From Claveliimonas ammoniilytica (lineage in GTDB: Bacteria; Bacillota; Clostridia; Lachnospirales; Lachnospiraceae): DNA of 62,486 bases. Under the pieces are notes generated by a model that saw nothing but the letters and a program-made list of their open reading frames with translations, did not search any database and was not told the origin of the DNA. The number at the start of each line of letters is the position of its first letter. Position 1 is the first letter of the stretch. The stretch spans positions 1 through 62,486 of the forward strand of contig NZ_JAOQJV010000013.1 of NCBI RefSeq assembly GCF_025567415.1, in the 5' to 3' direction. Made by a program: the position numbers and the translations under genes. Below, in pieces: positions 17,451 to 25,684 of this stretch.

Positions 17451-17479
17451 AGACTATCACATAATAAAATCGAAGTCAA
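17451..17479 (-). promoter_or_regulatory. Predicted promoter of the AraC gene
   Basis: On the minus strand TTGACT (17474-17479) and TAGTCT (17451-17456) with a 17-base spacer. Confidence 0.45.
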
Positions 17480-17543
17480 CGGAGAATGTCAAAACTTTGA
17501 CAGGACAAAAAATGAAAATTTACAACATGTCGAAAAAGAGGTA

Positions 17544-17584
17544 AAAAAAGATTGCAGACACTGAAAAAAGCATCTGCAATCTTA
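17544..17584 (-). terminator. Terminator of the BaiH-like gene
   Basis: AAGATTGCAGA and TCTGCAATCTT make an 11-base stem; on the minus strand a run of six or more T follows (plus-strand AAAAAA at 17544-17549). Confidence 0.8.
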
Positions 17585-17611
17585 ATAAAAGTATGAGGGA
17601 AATATGTTTTA

Positions 17612-19606
17612 TTAAATCTCGTATCCGGCGAAGTATCCTTCATGAAGAGCTTTACTTGCAAGACCTGTTCTTACAGCATCTCCGATAACTCTTACTTCCG
17701 GTACGAACTTCTTCAGTTCTTCAGAGAATGGATCGTAATTTCTGGAGCCCATTCCGACTACGATATGGTCGAAACCTCTCAGCCATTCTTCTCTTCCGTC
17801 TGTTGTGTACTGGATCTTAACATCGTGATCAGTAACTTCCAGAACCTTAGCGTTAACATAGCTCTTAACACCTGATCTGTGAAGGCTGTCCATCAGTACA
17901 TTACGGTTCGGCAGACATACATTTGTCATAAGCTGTGGCATCATTTCTACCAGAGTTACTTCTACATCACCGATGCTTCCTGTTTTTACAAAGGAAGCCG
18001 GACGAGCGTCTGTCATCAGCATTTCAGCTGTCTCGCAGGCAACTTCTCCACCACCGAGGATACATACAGTTCCCTTCGGTACAGTCACCTTACGGCTCAG
18101 GATATCATGAGTAGTAGTTACAGGGTAATCGGTCAAACCTTTGATGAATGGTGGAACAAACGGTCTTGCACCGGTAGCTACGATAACTGCATCAGGAGCA
18201 AATTCCTTAATATCATCTACAGTAGCTTCTTTGTTGAATTCAAATGTAACACCTGCTTTGTTAGCACGGTATGTAAGGTGTGATAACCATTTACACATTT
18301 CCTGCTTACCAGGAGTAACAACAGCCAGTGCAAGCTGTCCGCCGACCTGACAATTCTTCTCCCATACAGTTACGTGATGTCCACGCTCTGCTGCGATTAC
18401 GGCTGCGTACATTCCGCCAGGACCTGCTCCGACAACCAGTACGTTCTTCGGAGTATCAACCGGGTTAAATGGATAATCGTATTCGTGACCAACCAATGGG
18501 TTGATGTGACACTGACATACCGGATGCTGTGGATCCTTAGGAGTTACACAACGTCCGCCGCATGAAGCACATGGTGTGATGTCATCAAAACGGTTCTCAC
18601 GGGCTTTGTTCGGAAGATCAGGATCTGCAAGTAACGGACGTCCGAGAGAAACACCGTCTACCAGTCCACGCTCTACGATATCTGCAGCATAGCGGATGTC
18701 GTTGATCTTACCAACAACGAATACAGGGATATTAACAACTTTCTTAATCTCAGAAGCTTCGTATACGTTACGTCCGATCTTCTTGCTGTGTGATGGGATG
18801 ATATCCTGCATATCTTCGTACTGAACACCACCGGATACTTCTAACATATTAACGCCGGCTGCCTCGAACTTCGGAGCAAGGTATAACATTTCTTCCAGAC
18901 TGTTACCACCTTCGATACGCTCTGAACCAGAGATACGAAGGATGATCGGGAAGTCTTCGCTTACGTTTTTACGACATTCTTCAATGATCTCAAGGATCAG
19001 ACGAGCACGGTTATCGATTGTTCCGCCGTATTCATCCATACGTTTGTTACGCAGTGGAGAAAGGAATGCACCTGGAAGCATGTAAGCATGTGCTGCGTGT
19101 AATGCGATACCGCCGCATCCTGCTTCTTCTGCACGGCGTGCAGCTTTTCCATACTGTTTGATGATCTTCTGGATCTCTTTAATAGTAGCCGGTCTTGAAA
19201 CATCACCATTTGCATTTGTATTTATAGATGGTCCGATCGGAGTAATACCTTTCATAGCGCAGATAGATTCCGGACCCGGGTGAATGATCTGTGGGATCAG
19301 TTCGCTTCCTGCATCTTTTACACGAGTTGCGAATCTCTTGAACTGAGGAACCAGAGAGTCCTTATCAAGAGCAGTAGTCTTTCCAATATACCAATATTTG
19401 TGGTCAACAGTTACAGCGTCGATTACTACGTATCCTGCGCCGCCTTCTGCACGACGGACGAAGATGTCTGCCAACTGTTTTGGTACAGTTCCGTTAGTTG
19501 CTTCATAATGCATGCTCATTGGAGCCATTGCAATACGGTTTTTTAAAGTTGTTCTTCCAAGCTGAAGAGGCTGGAAGATCTTTGCATCTTTCATATCTGT
19601 GATCAT
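17612..19606 (-). CDS. NADH:flavin oxidoreductase / 2-enoate reductase family, BaiH-like
   Basis: 664 residues, matching the length of C. scindens BaiH (about 661). Domain order: old-yellow-enzyme FMN barrel (1-about 360), with LKNRIAMAPMSMHYEA, HPGPES, RRAEEAGCGGIALHAAHAYM and LRNKRMDEYGG; a cysteine group (CASCGGRC ... CQCHINP) for a 4Fe-4S cluster; then FAD/NAD domains starting VLVVGAGPGGMYAA. Many of these strings are, from memory, nearly the same in BaiH, which reduces or oxidises the delta-4/delta-6 bond of 3-oxo bile-acid CoA intermediates. Start 19606 is preceded by CAGGAGGG; a longer frame to 19681 has no site. Transcribed alone, divergently from the BaiCD/BaiE-like pair. Confidence 0.88.
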   Translation of the reverse strand: MITDMKDAKIFQPLQLGRTTLKNRIAMAPMSMHYEATNGTVPKQLADIFVRRAEGGAGYVVIDAVTVDHKYWYIGKTTALDKDSLVPQFKRFATRVKDAGSELIPQIIHPGPESICAMKGITPIGPSINTNANGDVSRPATIKEIQKIIKQYGKAARRAEEAGCGGIALHAAHAYMLPGAFLSPLRNKRMDEYGGTIDNRARLILEIIEECRKNVSEDFPIILRISGSERIEGGNSLEEMLYLAPKFEAAGVNMLEVSGGVQYEDMQDIIPSHSKKIGRNVYEASEIKKVVNIPVFVVGKINDIRYAADIVERGLVDGVSLGRPLLADPDLPNKARENRFDDITPCASCGGRCVTPKDPQHPVCQCHINPLVGHEYDYPFNPVDTPKNVLVVGAGPGGMYAAVIAAERGHHVTVWEKNCQVGGQLALAVVTPGKQEMCKWLSHLTYRANKAGVTFEFNKEATVDDIKEFAPDAVIVATGARPFVPPFIKGLTDYPVTTTHDILSRKVTVPKGTVCILGGGEVACETAEMLMTDARPASFVKTGSIGDVEVTLVEMMPQLMTNVCLPNRNVLMDSLHRSGVKSYVNAKVLEVTDHDVKIQYTTDGREEWLRGFDHIVVGMGSRNYDPFSEELKKFVPEVRVIGDAVRTGLASKALHEGYFAGYEI

Positions 19607-19649
19607 TTTGTTCCCTCCTGAACATATCGAAAATTTATCTGTTGAGCAT

Positions 19650-19760
19650 AGTATAAACGAATCTCGAAGACGGTGTTTCACATTTTTTTGTTAAATAATC
19701 TACATTTTTCGAAAAAATCATGACAATTCACTTCTGCAAATGCAGACAAAAAATGCAAAA
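19650..19760 (-). promoter_or_regulatory. Upstream region of the BaiH-like gene
   Basis: On the minus strand two possible -10 boxes are seen: TATACT (19650-19655) and TAGATT (19697-19702, with TTGTCA at 19721-19726, 18-base spacer). Further upstream the plus-strand string ACAAAAAATGCAAAAACA (19746-19763) is a copy of the shared bai-like element. Which start is used cannot be decided. Confidence 0.4.
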
Positions 19761-19819
19761 ACACTACAAGCATAAAAAAGAAAAAATGATTAATTAGAAA
19801 AATGTGATAGGAAAAATTG

Positions 19820-19891
19820 ATTTTTTGTACATTGCTTGTGCACTATATTTGGGAATTTGTTCCGACACATAGTATGTGCTCGTGTTAAAAT
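19820..19891 (+). promoter_or_regulatory. Promoter/operator region of the BaiCD/BaiE-like operon
   Basis: ATTTTTTGTACA (19820-19831) is the shared element; CACATA-G-TATGTG (19866-19878) is a perfect palindrome; TAAAAT at 19886-19891 is preceded by TG two bases upstream, giving an extended -10, with CCGACA (19862-19867) as a weak -35. The palindrome sits between the boxes. A weak -35 with an extended -10 fits an activator-dependent promoter. The transcript would have a leader of about 175 bases, for which no structure was assigned. Confidence 0.45.
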
Positions 19892-20074
19892 TTAGACAAG
19901 CTTTTAAAGGGAAGGTAAAGCTAGAGATACTATTTACTACCGTATAACGAACAGCTTCCGATTATATATTCAGACAAGTGATTCCCGTACCGGTCTGGAT
20001 CGTATGGCGGAACGATGACTCCTGTTAACCTAGTTAACCTATTTAATAATGAAAGAAAAGAGGACGATTTCAAA

Positions 20075-21997
20075 ATGAGTTATGATGCATTGTTTTCTCC
20101 AATTAAATTGAGAGGTCTTGAACTGAAGAACAGAATTGTACTTCCTGGTATGAATACCAAGATGGTTAAGGACAAACATCACGTAGCAGATGATATGATT
20201 CAGTACCACGCAGCACGTGCAGCAGGTGGATGCGGACTGAACATTGTAGAGCTGGTATCTATTTGTAAAGAATGTCATGCGTATTTATATTTCGGACTGT
20301 ATAGTGAAGCAGACAGAGATGAACTGAAGAAAGTAACTGAAGCAATCCATGAAAATGGTGGTAAGGCAGCTGTTCAGATCTGGCACGGAGGATTCGTACC
20401 GGCTGACTTCTTTGACAAGACAAACGTAGAAGAGACACCGGATACAGTTACAGTAGAGCGTATCCATGAGATCATTAAGCAGTTCGGAGAGTCTGCTAAA
20501 CTGGCTGTAGAAGCTGGATTTGATGCACTGGAGTTCCATGGAGCACATACATATCTTCCACACGAATTTATGAATCCGTCTCTGAACAACCGTACAGATG
20601 AGTATGGTAACCAGAGCCTGGAGAATCGTTGCCGCTTCAATCTGGAAGTTATCCGCGAGATGCGTGCTAACATGCCAGAGGATATGCCACTGCTTATGCG
20701 TCTGGATGCAGTAGATGAGTTACTTCCTAAGAATACAACTGTAGAAGAGACTATCCAGTTCGTTAACTGGGCAGAAGAAGCAGGTGTAGATGCAATCGAC
20801 CTTTCAAGAGGTAATGCACGAAGCCTTGCAACAGTATACGAAGTACCGCCATATAACCTTGAGCCAGGTTTCAATATGGAAAACATCGCTAAGATCAAGA
20901 AAGCAGTTAACATCCCGGTAATCGGTGTTGGACGTGTTAACATGCCAGCACTTGCTAACAAGCTGATCGAAGACGGCGAGATCGACATGATCGCTATCGG
21001 ACGTGCACAGCTGGCTGATCCAGAGTGGTGTAATAAAGCAAGAGAAGGTCGTGAGGATGAGATCCGTCGTTGTATCGGATGTACAGAAGGATGCTACGAC
21101 AAGGTTATCGATCCAAAGGCTACACATATCACATGTACACGTAACCCAATGCTCTGCCTGGAATACAAAGGTATGCCAAAGGCTGAAAAGGCTAAGAATG
21201 TTATGGTCATCGGTGGAGGTATCGGTGGTCTGGTAACAGCAGAGATCCTGAAGAAACGTGGACACAATCCGACAATCTACGAAGCATCTGAGAGAGCAGG
21301 CGGAAGATTCAGATTAGCTGGTAAAGCTCCTAAGAAACAGGAATTTGAAGCAGCTGTTGACTGGGAGATCAAAGAATGTGAAAGACTTGGCATCGAGATC
21401 AAGACAAATACAACTGTTACACCAGAGATGATCGCTGAGATCAAACCGGATCATGTAGTAGTAGCTATCGGTTCTGAGTTCGCTACACCGGATCTTCCGG
21501 GCGTAGATGGAGCTGACATTGTTACAGCAGAGGATGTTCTGGCTGGTAAGGCAGAAGCCAAAGGTGAGATCCTGATCCTTGGTGGTGGTCTGGTAGGATG
21601 CGAGACAGCAACATACCTGATCAACAAGGGTGAGAAGAATGTTCGTATCATGGACAGCAGACGTGTTGGTAAAGCAATGGGTATGCTTCGTAGCATGTTC
21701 CTTGATATCGAATATCCTGGAAAGACAATCCAGAAGAGCAACCGCAGCAAGGTTACAGCAATTGGTGATCACACAGTAGATTACAAGTTCACAGATAAAT
21801 TCAAGAAGACAAGCAATAAGTCACGTAGCTTCGATACATTAGTACTTGCTACAGGAGCTAAGTCTCGTCCGACAGCAGACCTGACAGCTAAATGTGATGA
21901 GCTTGGAATCGCTTACAATGTAATCGGCGATGCTAAGAAAGTACGTATGGGTATTGACGCAACAGCTGATGCATATAAAGTAGGTATGGAGGTATAA
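20075..21997 (+). CDS. NADH:flavin oxidoreductase / enoate reductase family, BaiCD-like
   Basis: 640 residues, the same length as C. scindens BaiCD (about 639). BaiCD oxidises 3-oxo-CoA bile acids to the delta-4 form (and acts in reverse as a delta-4 reductase). Domain order: FMN barrel with GLELKNRIVLPGMNTKM, WHGGF, TVERIHEI and LPHEFMNP; iron-sulfur ligands Cys333, Cys336, Cys340 and Cys354 (CIGCTEGC); then nucleotide-binding motifs VMVIGGGIGGL (about residue 375) and LILGGGLVGCE. The barrel motifs match BaiCD more than BaiH. Start 20075 follows AAAGAGGACG; the longer frame from 20015 is not supported. Codons are biased to CGT, GGT, AAC and ATC, as in highly expressed genes. BaiE-like gene follows after two bases. 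Confidence 0.9.
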   Translation: MSYDALFSPIKLRGLELKNRIVLPGMNTKMVKDKHHVADDMIQYHAARAAGGCGLNIVELVSICKECHAYLYFGLYSEADRDELKKVTEAIHENGGKAAVQIWHGGFVPADFFDKTNVEETPDTVTVERIHEIIKQFGESAKLAVEAGFDALEFHGAHTYLPHEFMNPSLNNRTDEYGNQSLENRCRFNLEVIREMRANMPEDMPLLMRLDAVDELLPKNTTVEETIQFVNWAEEAGVDAIDLSRGNARSLATVYEVPPYNLEPGFNMENIAKIKKAVNIPVIGVGRVNMPALANKLIEDGEIDMIAIGRAQLADPEWCNKAREGREDEIRRCIGCTEGCYDKVIDPKATHITCTRNPMLCLEYKGMPKAEKAKNVMVIGGGIGGLVTAEILKKRGHNPTIYEASERAGGRFRLAGKAPKKQEFEAAVDWEIKECERLGIEIKTNTTVTPEMIAEIKPDHVVVAIGSEFATPDLPGVDGADIVTAEDVLAGKAEAKGEILILGGGLVGCETATYLINKGEKNVRIMDSRRVGKAMGMLRSMFLDIEYPGKTIQKSNRSKVTAIGDHTVDYKFTDKFKKTSNKSRSFDTLVLATGAKSRPTADLTAKCDELGIAYNVIGDAKKVRMGIDATADAYKVGMEV

Positions 21998-21999
21998 AA

Positions 22000-22560
22000 A
22001 TGACAGTAGAAGAACGCCTTGAGGCTTTGGAAAAAGAATTACAGCAGATTAAAGATGTACAGGCAATTAAAGAACTGAAGAGTAAATATTTCCAGGCTCT
22101 TGATACAAAGAACTGGGATGAACTTGAGACTACAATGGCGCCGGATATCGAGACTGCATATTCTAATGGCAAGCTGGTATTCCACGGACCAAAGGAAATC
22201 ACAGATTACTTCAAGAAATCTATGCCTAAGACAGAGATTACACTTCATCAGGGACATAACCCACAGGTATGGTTTGAGAGCGACACAGTTGCTTACGGAA
22301 AATGGTATCTGGAAGACAGACTGATCTTCGCTAAGGGTGATCCATATGAAGGACTTCAGGTAGAAGGATCTGCAATCTACACAGATAAATATGTTAAGAT
22401 CGATGGTGAATGGCTGATCCAGGATACAGGATATATCCGTATCTATGAAGAGCAGTTCATGCGTGATGAGACACATCGTATCCGCAAGAACATGTTCGCA
22501 CCAAAGAAAAAGAAAGTCGTTAAGAAAAAGAAGACAGCTGCTGTAAAGAAAGAGCAGTAA
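22000..22560 (+). CDS. SnoaL-like dehydratase, BaiE-like, with lysine-rich tail
   Basis: 186 residues. BaiE is the bile-acid 7-alpha-dehydratase, the decisive step of secondary bile acid formation. The conserved catalytic set of BaiE is kept: Tyr30, Asp35, His83, Asp106, and Arg147 (Arg146 in C. scindens). The helix KELKSKYFQALD, YSNGKLVFHGPKE, WYLEDRLIF and GYIRIYEEQFMRD are very close to BaiE as I remember it. The protein is about 20 residues longer because of a basic tail (residues 168-186, KKKKVVKKKKTAAVKKEQ), not known to me from other BaiE proteins. Start at 22000 follows GGAGGTATAAAA two bases after the BaiCD-like stop. Confidence 0.88.
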   Translation: MTVEERLEALEKELQQIKDVQAIKELKSKYFQALDTKNWDELETTMAPDIETAYSNGKLVFHGPKEITDYFKKSMPKTEITLHQGHNPQVWFESDTVAYGKWYLEDRLIFAKGDPYEGLQVEGSAIYTDKYVKIDGEWLIQDTGYIRIYEEQFMRDETHRIRKNMFAPKKKKVVKKKKTAAVKKEQ

Positions 22561-22573
22561 AGTAAAGCGAGAG

Positions 22574-22607
22574 ATGCCGCTGTGCCAGTCTGGCATGGCG
22601 GCATTTA
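22574..22607 (+). terminator. Hairpin after the BaiE-like gene
   Basis: ATGCCGC/GCGGCAT outer and TGCCA/TGGCA inner arms make a strong stem; only three T follow. Termination may be partial, letting some transcripts enter the next operon. Confidence 0.65.
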
Positions 22608-22628
22608 TCATGCCAGGAGGAAAGTAAA

Positions 22629-23711
22629 GTGCTGCGCAAATATCTTAGAAAATTTCATTATAAATACCGTTTCGTACCGTGGTACCGCAAAGCGTACTAT
22701 TATAAATGTAAAAAGGATAAAATGGATGAAATCATTGCTAAATATAAGGAGCCGGAGGAACTTGCCGATCCGAAATATGTGAAAAAATTAAAGAGGGATA
22801 TGATCCGCTGCCTGTTTAAATATGGTTCTTATTACAGTGAGTATTTTACATTTGGATATGAGGGGCAGGATGCAGAGTATCGTAATTCATTCATTACAGA
22901 GGGCATCCGTTTGAGTTATTATCCGCGCATGAATCAGCGAAAGAATACCGATCTCCTGGAGAACAAGTACCGGACCTACAAGAAATTCAAAGATATGTAT
23001 AAGCGGGAAGTTATCCGCATTTTGAAAAATGAAAAACCGACCGAAGAGAATCTGGCAAAACTTCGCGAATTTGCGGAGCGGCATGAGAACTATGTGGTGA
23101 AACCGGTGTATGCAGCTTTTGGCAACGGTGTCAGAGTAGAGAATCTTGGTATGTATGATTCTGTAGAAGAGGCACATCAGGAGTACAGTAAGAGCGGCGC
23201 TGTCATTGAAGAAGTGATCGTACAGGGTGAAGCGCTGTCGAAGATTCATGCAGGATCCGTGAATACTCTGCGTATTCCAACCGCCATCATTAAGAATGAA
23301 GAGGGCGAACCGGAGATAAAATTATTCCATCCATCGATCCGAATGGGCCGGGGAGACAGCTTTGTGGATAATTTTAGTGCGGGAGGAGTCAGTGCACTCA
23401 TTGACGCAGAGACAGGAGTCATTTATACTGATGGAGCGGACAAAAAAGGACACACGTATGAGTGTCATCCGGACAGTGGTATCAGATTTAAGGGATTCCA
23501 GATTCCGAAGTGGGATGAGGCAGTCTCTATGGTCAAAGAAGCAGCTATGATGATCCCGGACAATCATTATTGCGGATGGGATCTGGCTTACAGCAGAGAC
23601 CACGGCTGGTGCATGGTGGAAGCTAACTGTACGGCACAGATGGGTGCAATGCAGATGGTGACAAAGACCGGAAGAAAGTACGAACTGGAAGAGCTGATAA
23701 AGCAAATGTAA
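22629..23711 (+). CDS. Sugar-transfer-associated ATP-grasp protein (1 of 4)
   Basis: 360 residues. ATP-grasp landmarks: HENYVVKPVYAAFGNGVRV (glycine-rich ATP lid), VIEEVIVQGEALSKIHAGSVNTLRI, and YCGWDLAYSRDHGWCMVEANC with the metal-binding Glu and Asn. This matches the family called sugar-transfer-associated ATP-grasp (Pfam PF14397), found in surface polysaccharide loci and thought to form amide or similar bonds between amino acids and sugar acids; no member of this type that I know has a proven reaction. The basic N terminus has no signal peptide. GTG start with GGAGGAAAGTAAA upstream. First gene of a nine-gene operon. Confidence 0.8.
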   Translation: MLRKYLRKFHYKYRFVPWYRKAYYYKCKKDKMDEIIAKYKEPEELADPKYVKKLKRDMIRCLFKYGSYYSEYFTFGYEGQDAEYRNSFITEGIRLSYYPRMNQRKNTDLLENKYRTYKKFKDMYKREVIRILKNEKPTEENLAKLREFAERHENYVVKPVYAAFGNGVRVENLGMYDSVEEAHQEYSKSGAVIEEVIVQGEALSKIHAGSVNTLRIPTAIIKNEEGEPEIKLFHPSIRMGRGDSFVDNFSAGGVSALIDAETGVIYTDGADKKGHTYECHPDSGIRFKGFQIPKWDEAVSMVKEAAMMIPDNHYCGWDLAYSRDHGWCMVEANCTAQMGAMQMVTKTGRKYELEELIKQM

Positions 23712-23735
23712 CGATGAATTAGAAAGAGGATACAT

Positions 23736-24791
23736 ATGGGACAGACAAATAGTTTTACAAGACTTATCAATTCGAGAAAGCATATCAGATTATATGCCAG
23801 AGAATATGCCGAAGAGCATGGACTGAATGCATCTGAAGTAGAGAAGGATATTATACAGGCCAAGAAATACAATCACATTTCTTTTGGCGAATATGCATGG
23901 ACCGGATTCTATGATCTGACACAGGAACAGAAGAAGACGGTATCTACACTCTGGTCCCGTATGGAATTTCGTAAGAAATTTACAGACCGACGTTATATCG
24001 GTATGTTGATGAATAAATATATATTTTCCAAAGTATTTGATGAATTTTATGGAAGAAAATGTGTGCAGGCTTCCGATGTGACGGAGGATGGACTGAAAGA
24101 GCTGGCGGAAGGAACCGGCAAGGTTGTATATAAGCCAAACTGCAAGGGGATGGGCAAGGGTGTCCGTGTCCTGCCGGTAACCTGTGCAGAAGATATAAAA
24201 GATGCACTTGACCACATTCGGAATGGCGGCAACGGAATCATAGAAGAATACATCTGCCAGGATGATGTGCTGAGTGAACTGAATCCAAGTGCAGTGAGTG
24301 TGGTGCGATTTTATTCGGTAACGTCTCCATACGGAACCCATCTGTTTGCGCCGGTGCTGACTTCAGCACTGCACAAAGATATCGCCAATGGCTGCCAGGA
24401 TGCGCTGACTGCGGTAGTGGATATCCGTACGGGAAAAGTGCTCACAGATGCTGTGGATCAGAACAAGATGGAAGAATATACGGTGCATCCGATGACAGGC
24501 GTGGCTTTCAAGGGGCTGCAGCTAAATCATTGGGATAAAACACTGGAAATGCTGAAGCGGGCTGTGCCGCTTGGCAAGAAGATCTCTAATATCGGCTGGG
24601 ATGTGGCAATCACAAAGGATGGACCGGTATTGATCGAGGCCAATACCATTCCGGGGTTTAATACCGCTCAGTATGCGGGATATGGATGGATCACAGATGG
24701 TTATGGGTATCAGCCGCTGTTTGATGCGGTCAATGACATTCCGTTTGCAGATGACGGAAGATATGAACGAGTAGTTATGAGATTGGAATAG
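23736..24791 (+). CDS. Sugar-transfer-associated ATP-grasp protein (2 of 4)
   Basis: 351 residues. Landmarks: KVVYKPNCKGMGKGVRV, IIEEYICQDDVLSELNPSAVSVVRF and IGWDVAITKDGPVLIEANTIPG. It is a diverged paralogue of the preceding gene, from which it is separated by 24 bases; the strength of divergence suggests that each copy has its own substrate. Cytoplasmic, predicted carboxylate-amine ligase fold. Confidence 0.8.
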   Translation: MGQTNSFTRLINSRKHIRLYAREYAEEHGLNASEVEKDIIQAKKYNHISFGEYAWTGFYDLTQEQKKTVSTLWSRMEFRKKFTDRRYIGMLMNKYIFSKVFDEFYGRKCVQASDVTEDGLKELAEGTGKVVYKPNCKGMGKGVRVLPVTCAEDIKDALDHIRNGGNGIIEEYICQDDVLSELNPSAVSVVRFYSVTSPYGTHLFAPVLTSALHKDIANGCQDALTAVVDIRTGKVLTDAVDQNKMEEYTVHPMTGVAFKGLQLNHWDKTLEMLKRAVPLGKKISNIGWDVAITKDGPVLIEANTIPGFNTAQYAGYGWITDGYGYQPLFDAVNDIPFADDGRYERVVMRLE

Positions 24792-24813
24792 AAAGATAGT
24801 AGAGGAATTACAG

Positions 24814-25653
24814 ATGCCGGACAAGATTAAGATGTATTATTCGAAATTGCGGAATATGGGAGACTGTCTGAATGAGCTGATCGTAAAGGAATGCTTTGGA
24901 TATGAGGCAGAACGCCATTCTTTTCTGGATGGGGAGATCTGCGGGATCGGAAGCTGTCTGGGACAGTATACGCTGCATGGTTCGGCAATGATGCGTCTGC
25001 AGCAGCGGATCAACGGGATCCGTAAGCCCCATGTGTATGTGTGGGGGACCGGTTTTATCAATTATTCGGATGCGGATGGGAAGTTTTTTAAGCGGAATAT
25101 GGAATTCTGCGCCGTTAGAGGAGAGCTTACCAGAAAGAATGTAGAGCGCATGACGGGAAAGAAAATGGACATTCCGATGGCAGATGCCGGAATTCTGGCG
25201 TCAGAGTTATTGAAAGAACGGCCGGAGGTATGTTATGATGTGGGCGTTGTACCTCATCTGTGTGATCTGAAGGACCCGGCGGTGGAGAAGCTGCTGGCAT
25301 CCTATGATAACGCAAAGTTTATTAATGTAAAAGATGATCCTTTACAGGTAGTGAAGGAGATTGCAGAGTGCAGATACATTATTTCCAGCAGCCTGCATGG
25401 ACTGATCGTTGCAGACAGTCTGGGAATCCCGAATATGTATCTGGTATTTGGAGACCGTCTGTTAGGAGACGGTTATAAATTTGAAGATTATTATTCGGCG
25501 TACGGTGTGGAAGCGCAGCCAAGAGATCTGCGCACAGAGAAGGCGCCGGAGTTAACAGAGATAGAAGAACAGTATCAGATCTTACCGGAGATGGTGGAGG
25601 AGAAGAAACGGCAGATGAAGGCAGCATTTCCATATCCGGTAAAAAACAGGTAA
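24814..25653 (+). CDS. Polysaccharide pyruvyl transferase family protein
   Basis: 279 residues. The order YYSKLRNMGDCLNELIVKE, GIGSCLGQY, VWGTGFI, FCAVRGELTRKNVERMTG, DAGILASEL, and near the end IISSSLHGLIVADSLGIPNMYLVFGD is that of the family that transfers pyruvate from phosphoenolpyruvate onto sugars as ketals (CsaB/WcaK type). The conserved SSLHG motif and late His are present. It is about 80-100 residues shorter than many members, mainly in loops. In this operon it may decorate the same glycan as the ATP-grasp enzymes. Confidence 0.82.
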   Translation: MPDKIKMYYSKLRNMGDCLNELIVKECFGYEAERHSFLDGEICGIGSCLGQYTLHGSAMMRLQQRINGIRKPHVYVWGTGFINYSDADGKFFKRNMEFCAVRGELTRKNVERMTGKKMDIPMADAGILASELLKERPEVCYDVGVVPHLCDLKDPAVEKLLASYDNAKFINVKDDPLQVVKEIAECRYIISSSLHGLIVADSLGIPNMYLVFGDRLLGDGYKFEDYYSAYGVEAQPRDLRTEKAPELTEIEEQYQILPEMVEEKKRQMKAAFPYPVKNR

Positions 25654-25684
25654 TAAAACGGAAAGATACAGAAGGATATATCTA

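Noticed and set aside
20374..20988. Open frame of 204 codons on the minus strand inside the BaiCD-like gene
   Set aside because: It is a shadow of a strongly supported gene; the Ser/Arg-rich product has no recognisable motif.
23790..24341. Minus-strand frame of 183 codons inside ATP-grasp gene 2
   Set aside because: Shadow of a gene with clear ATP-grasp motifs; no start site of its own.
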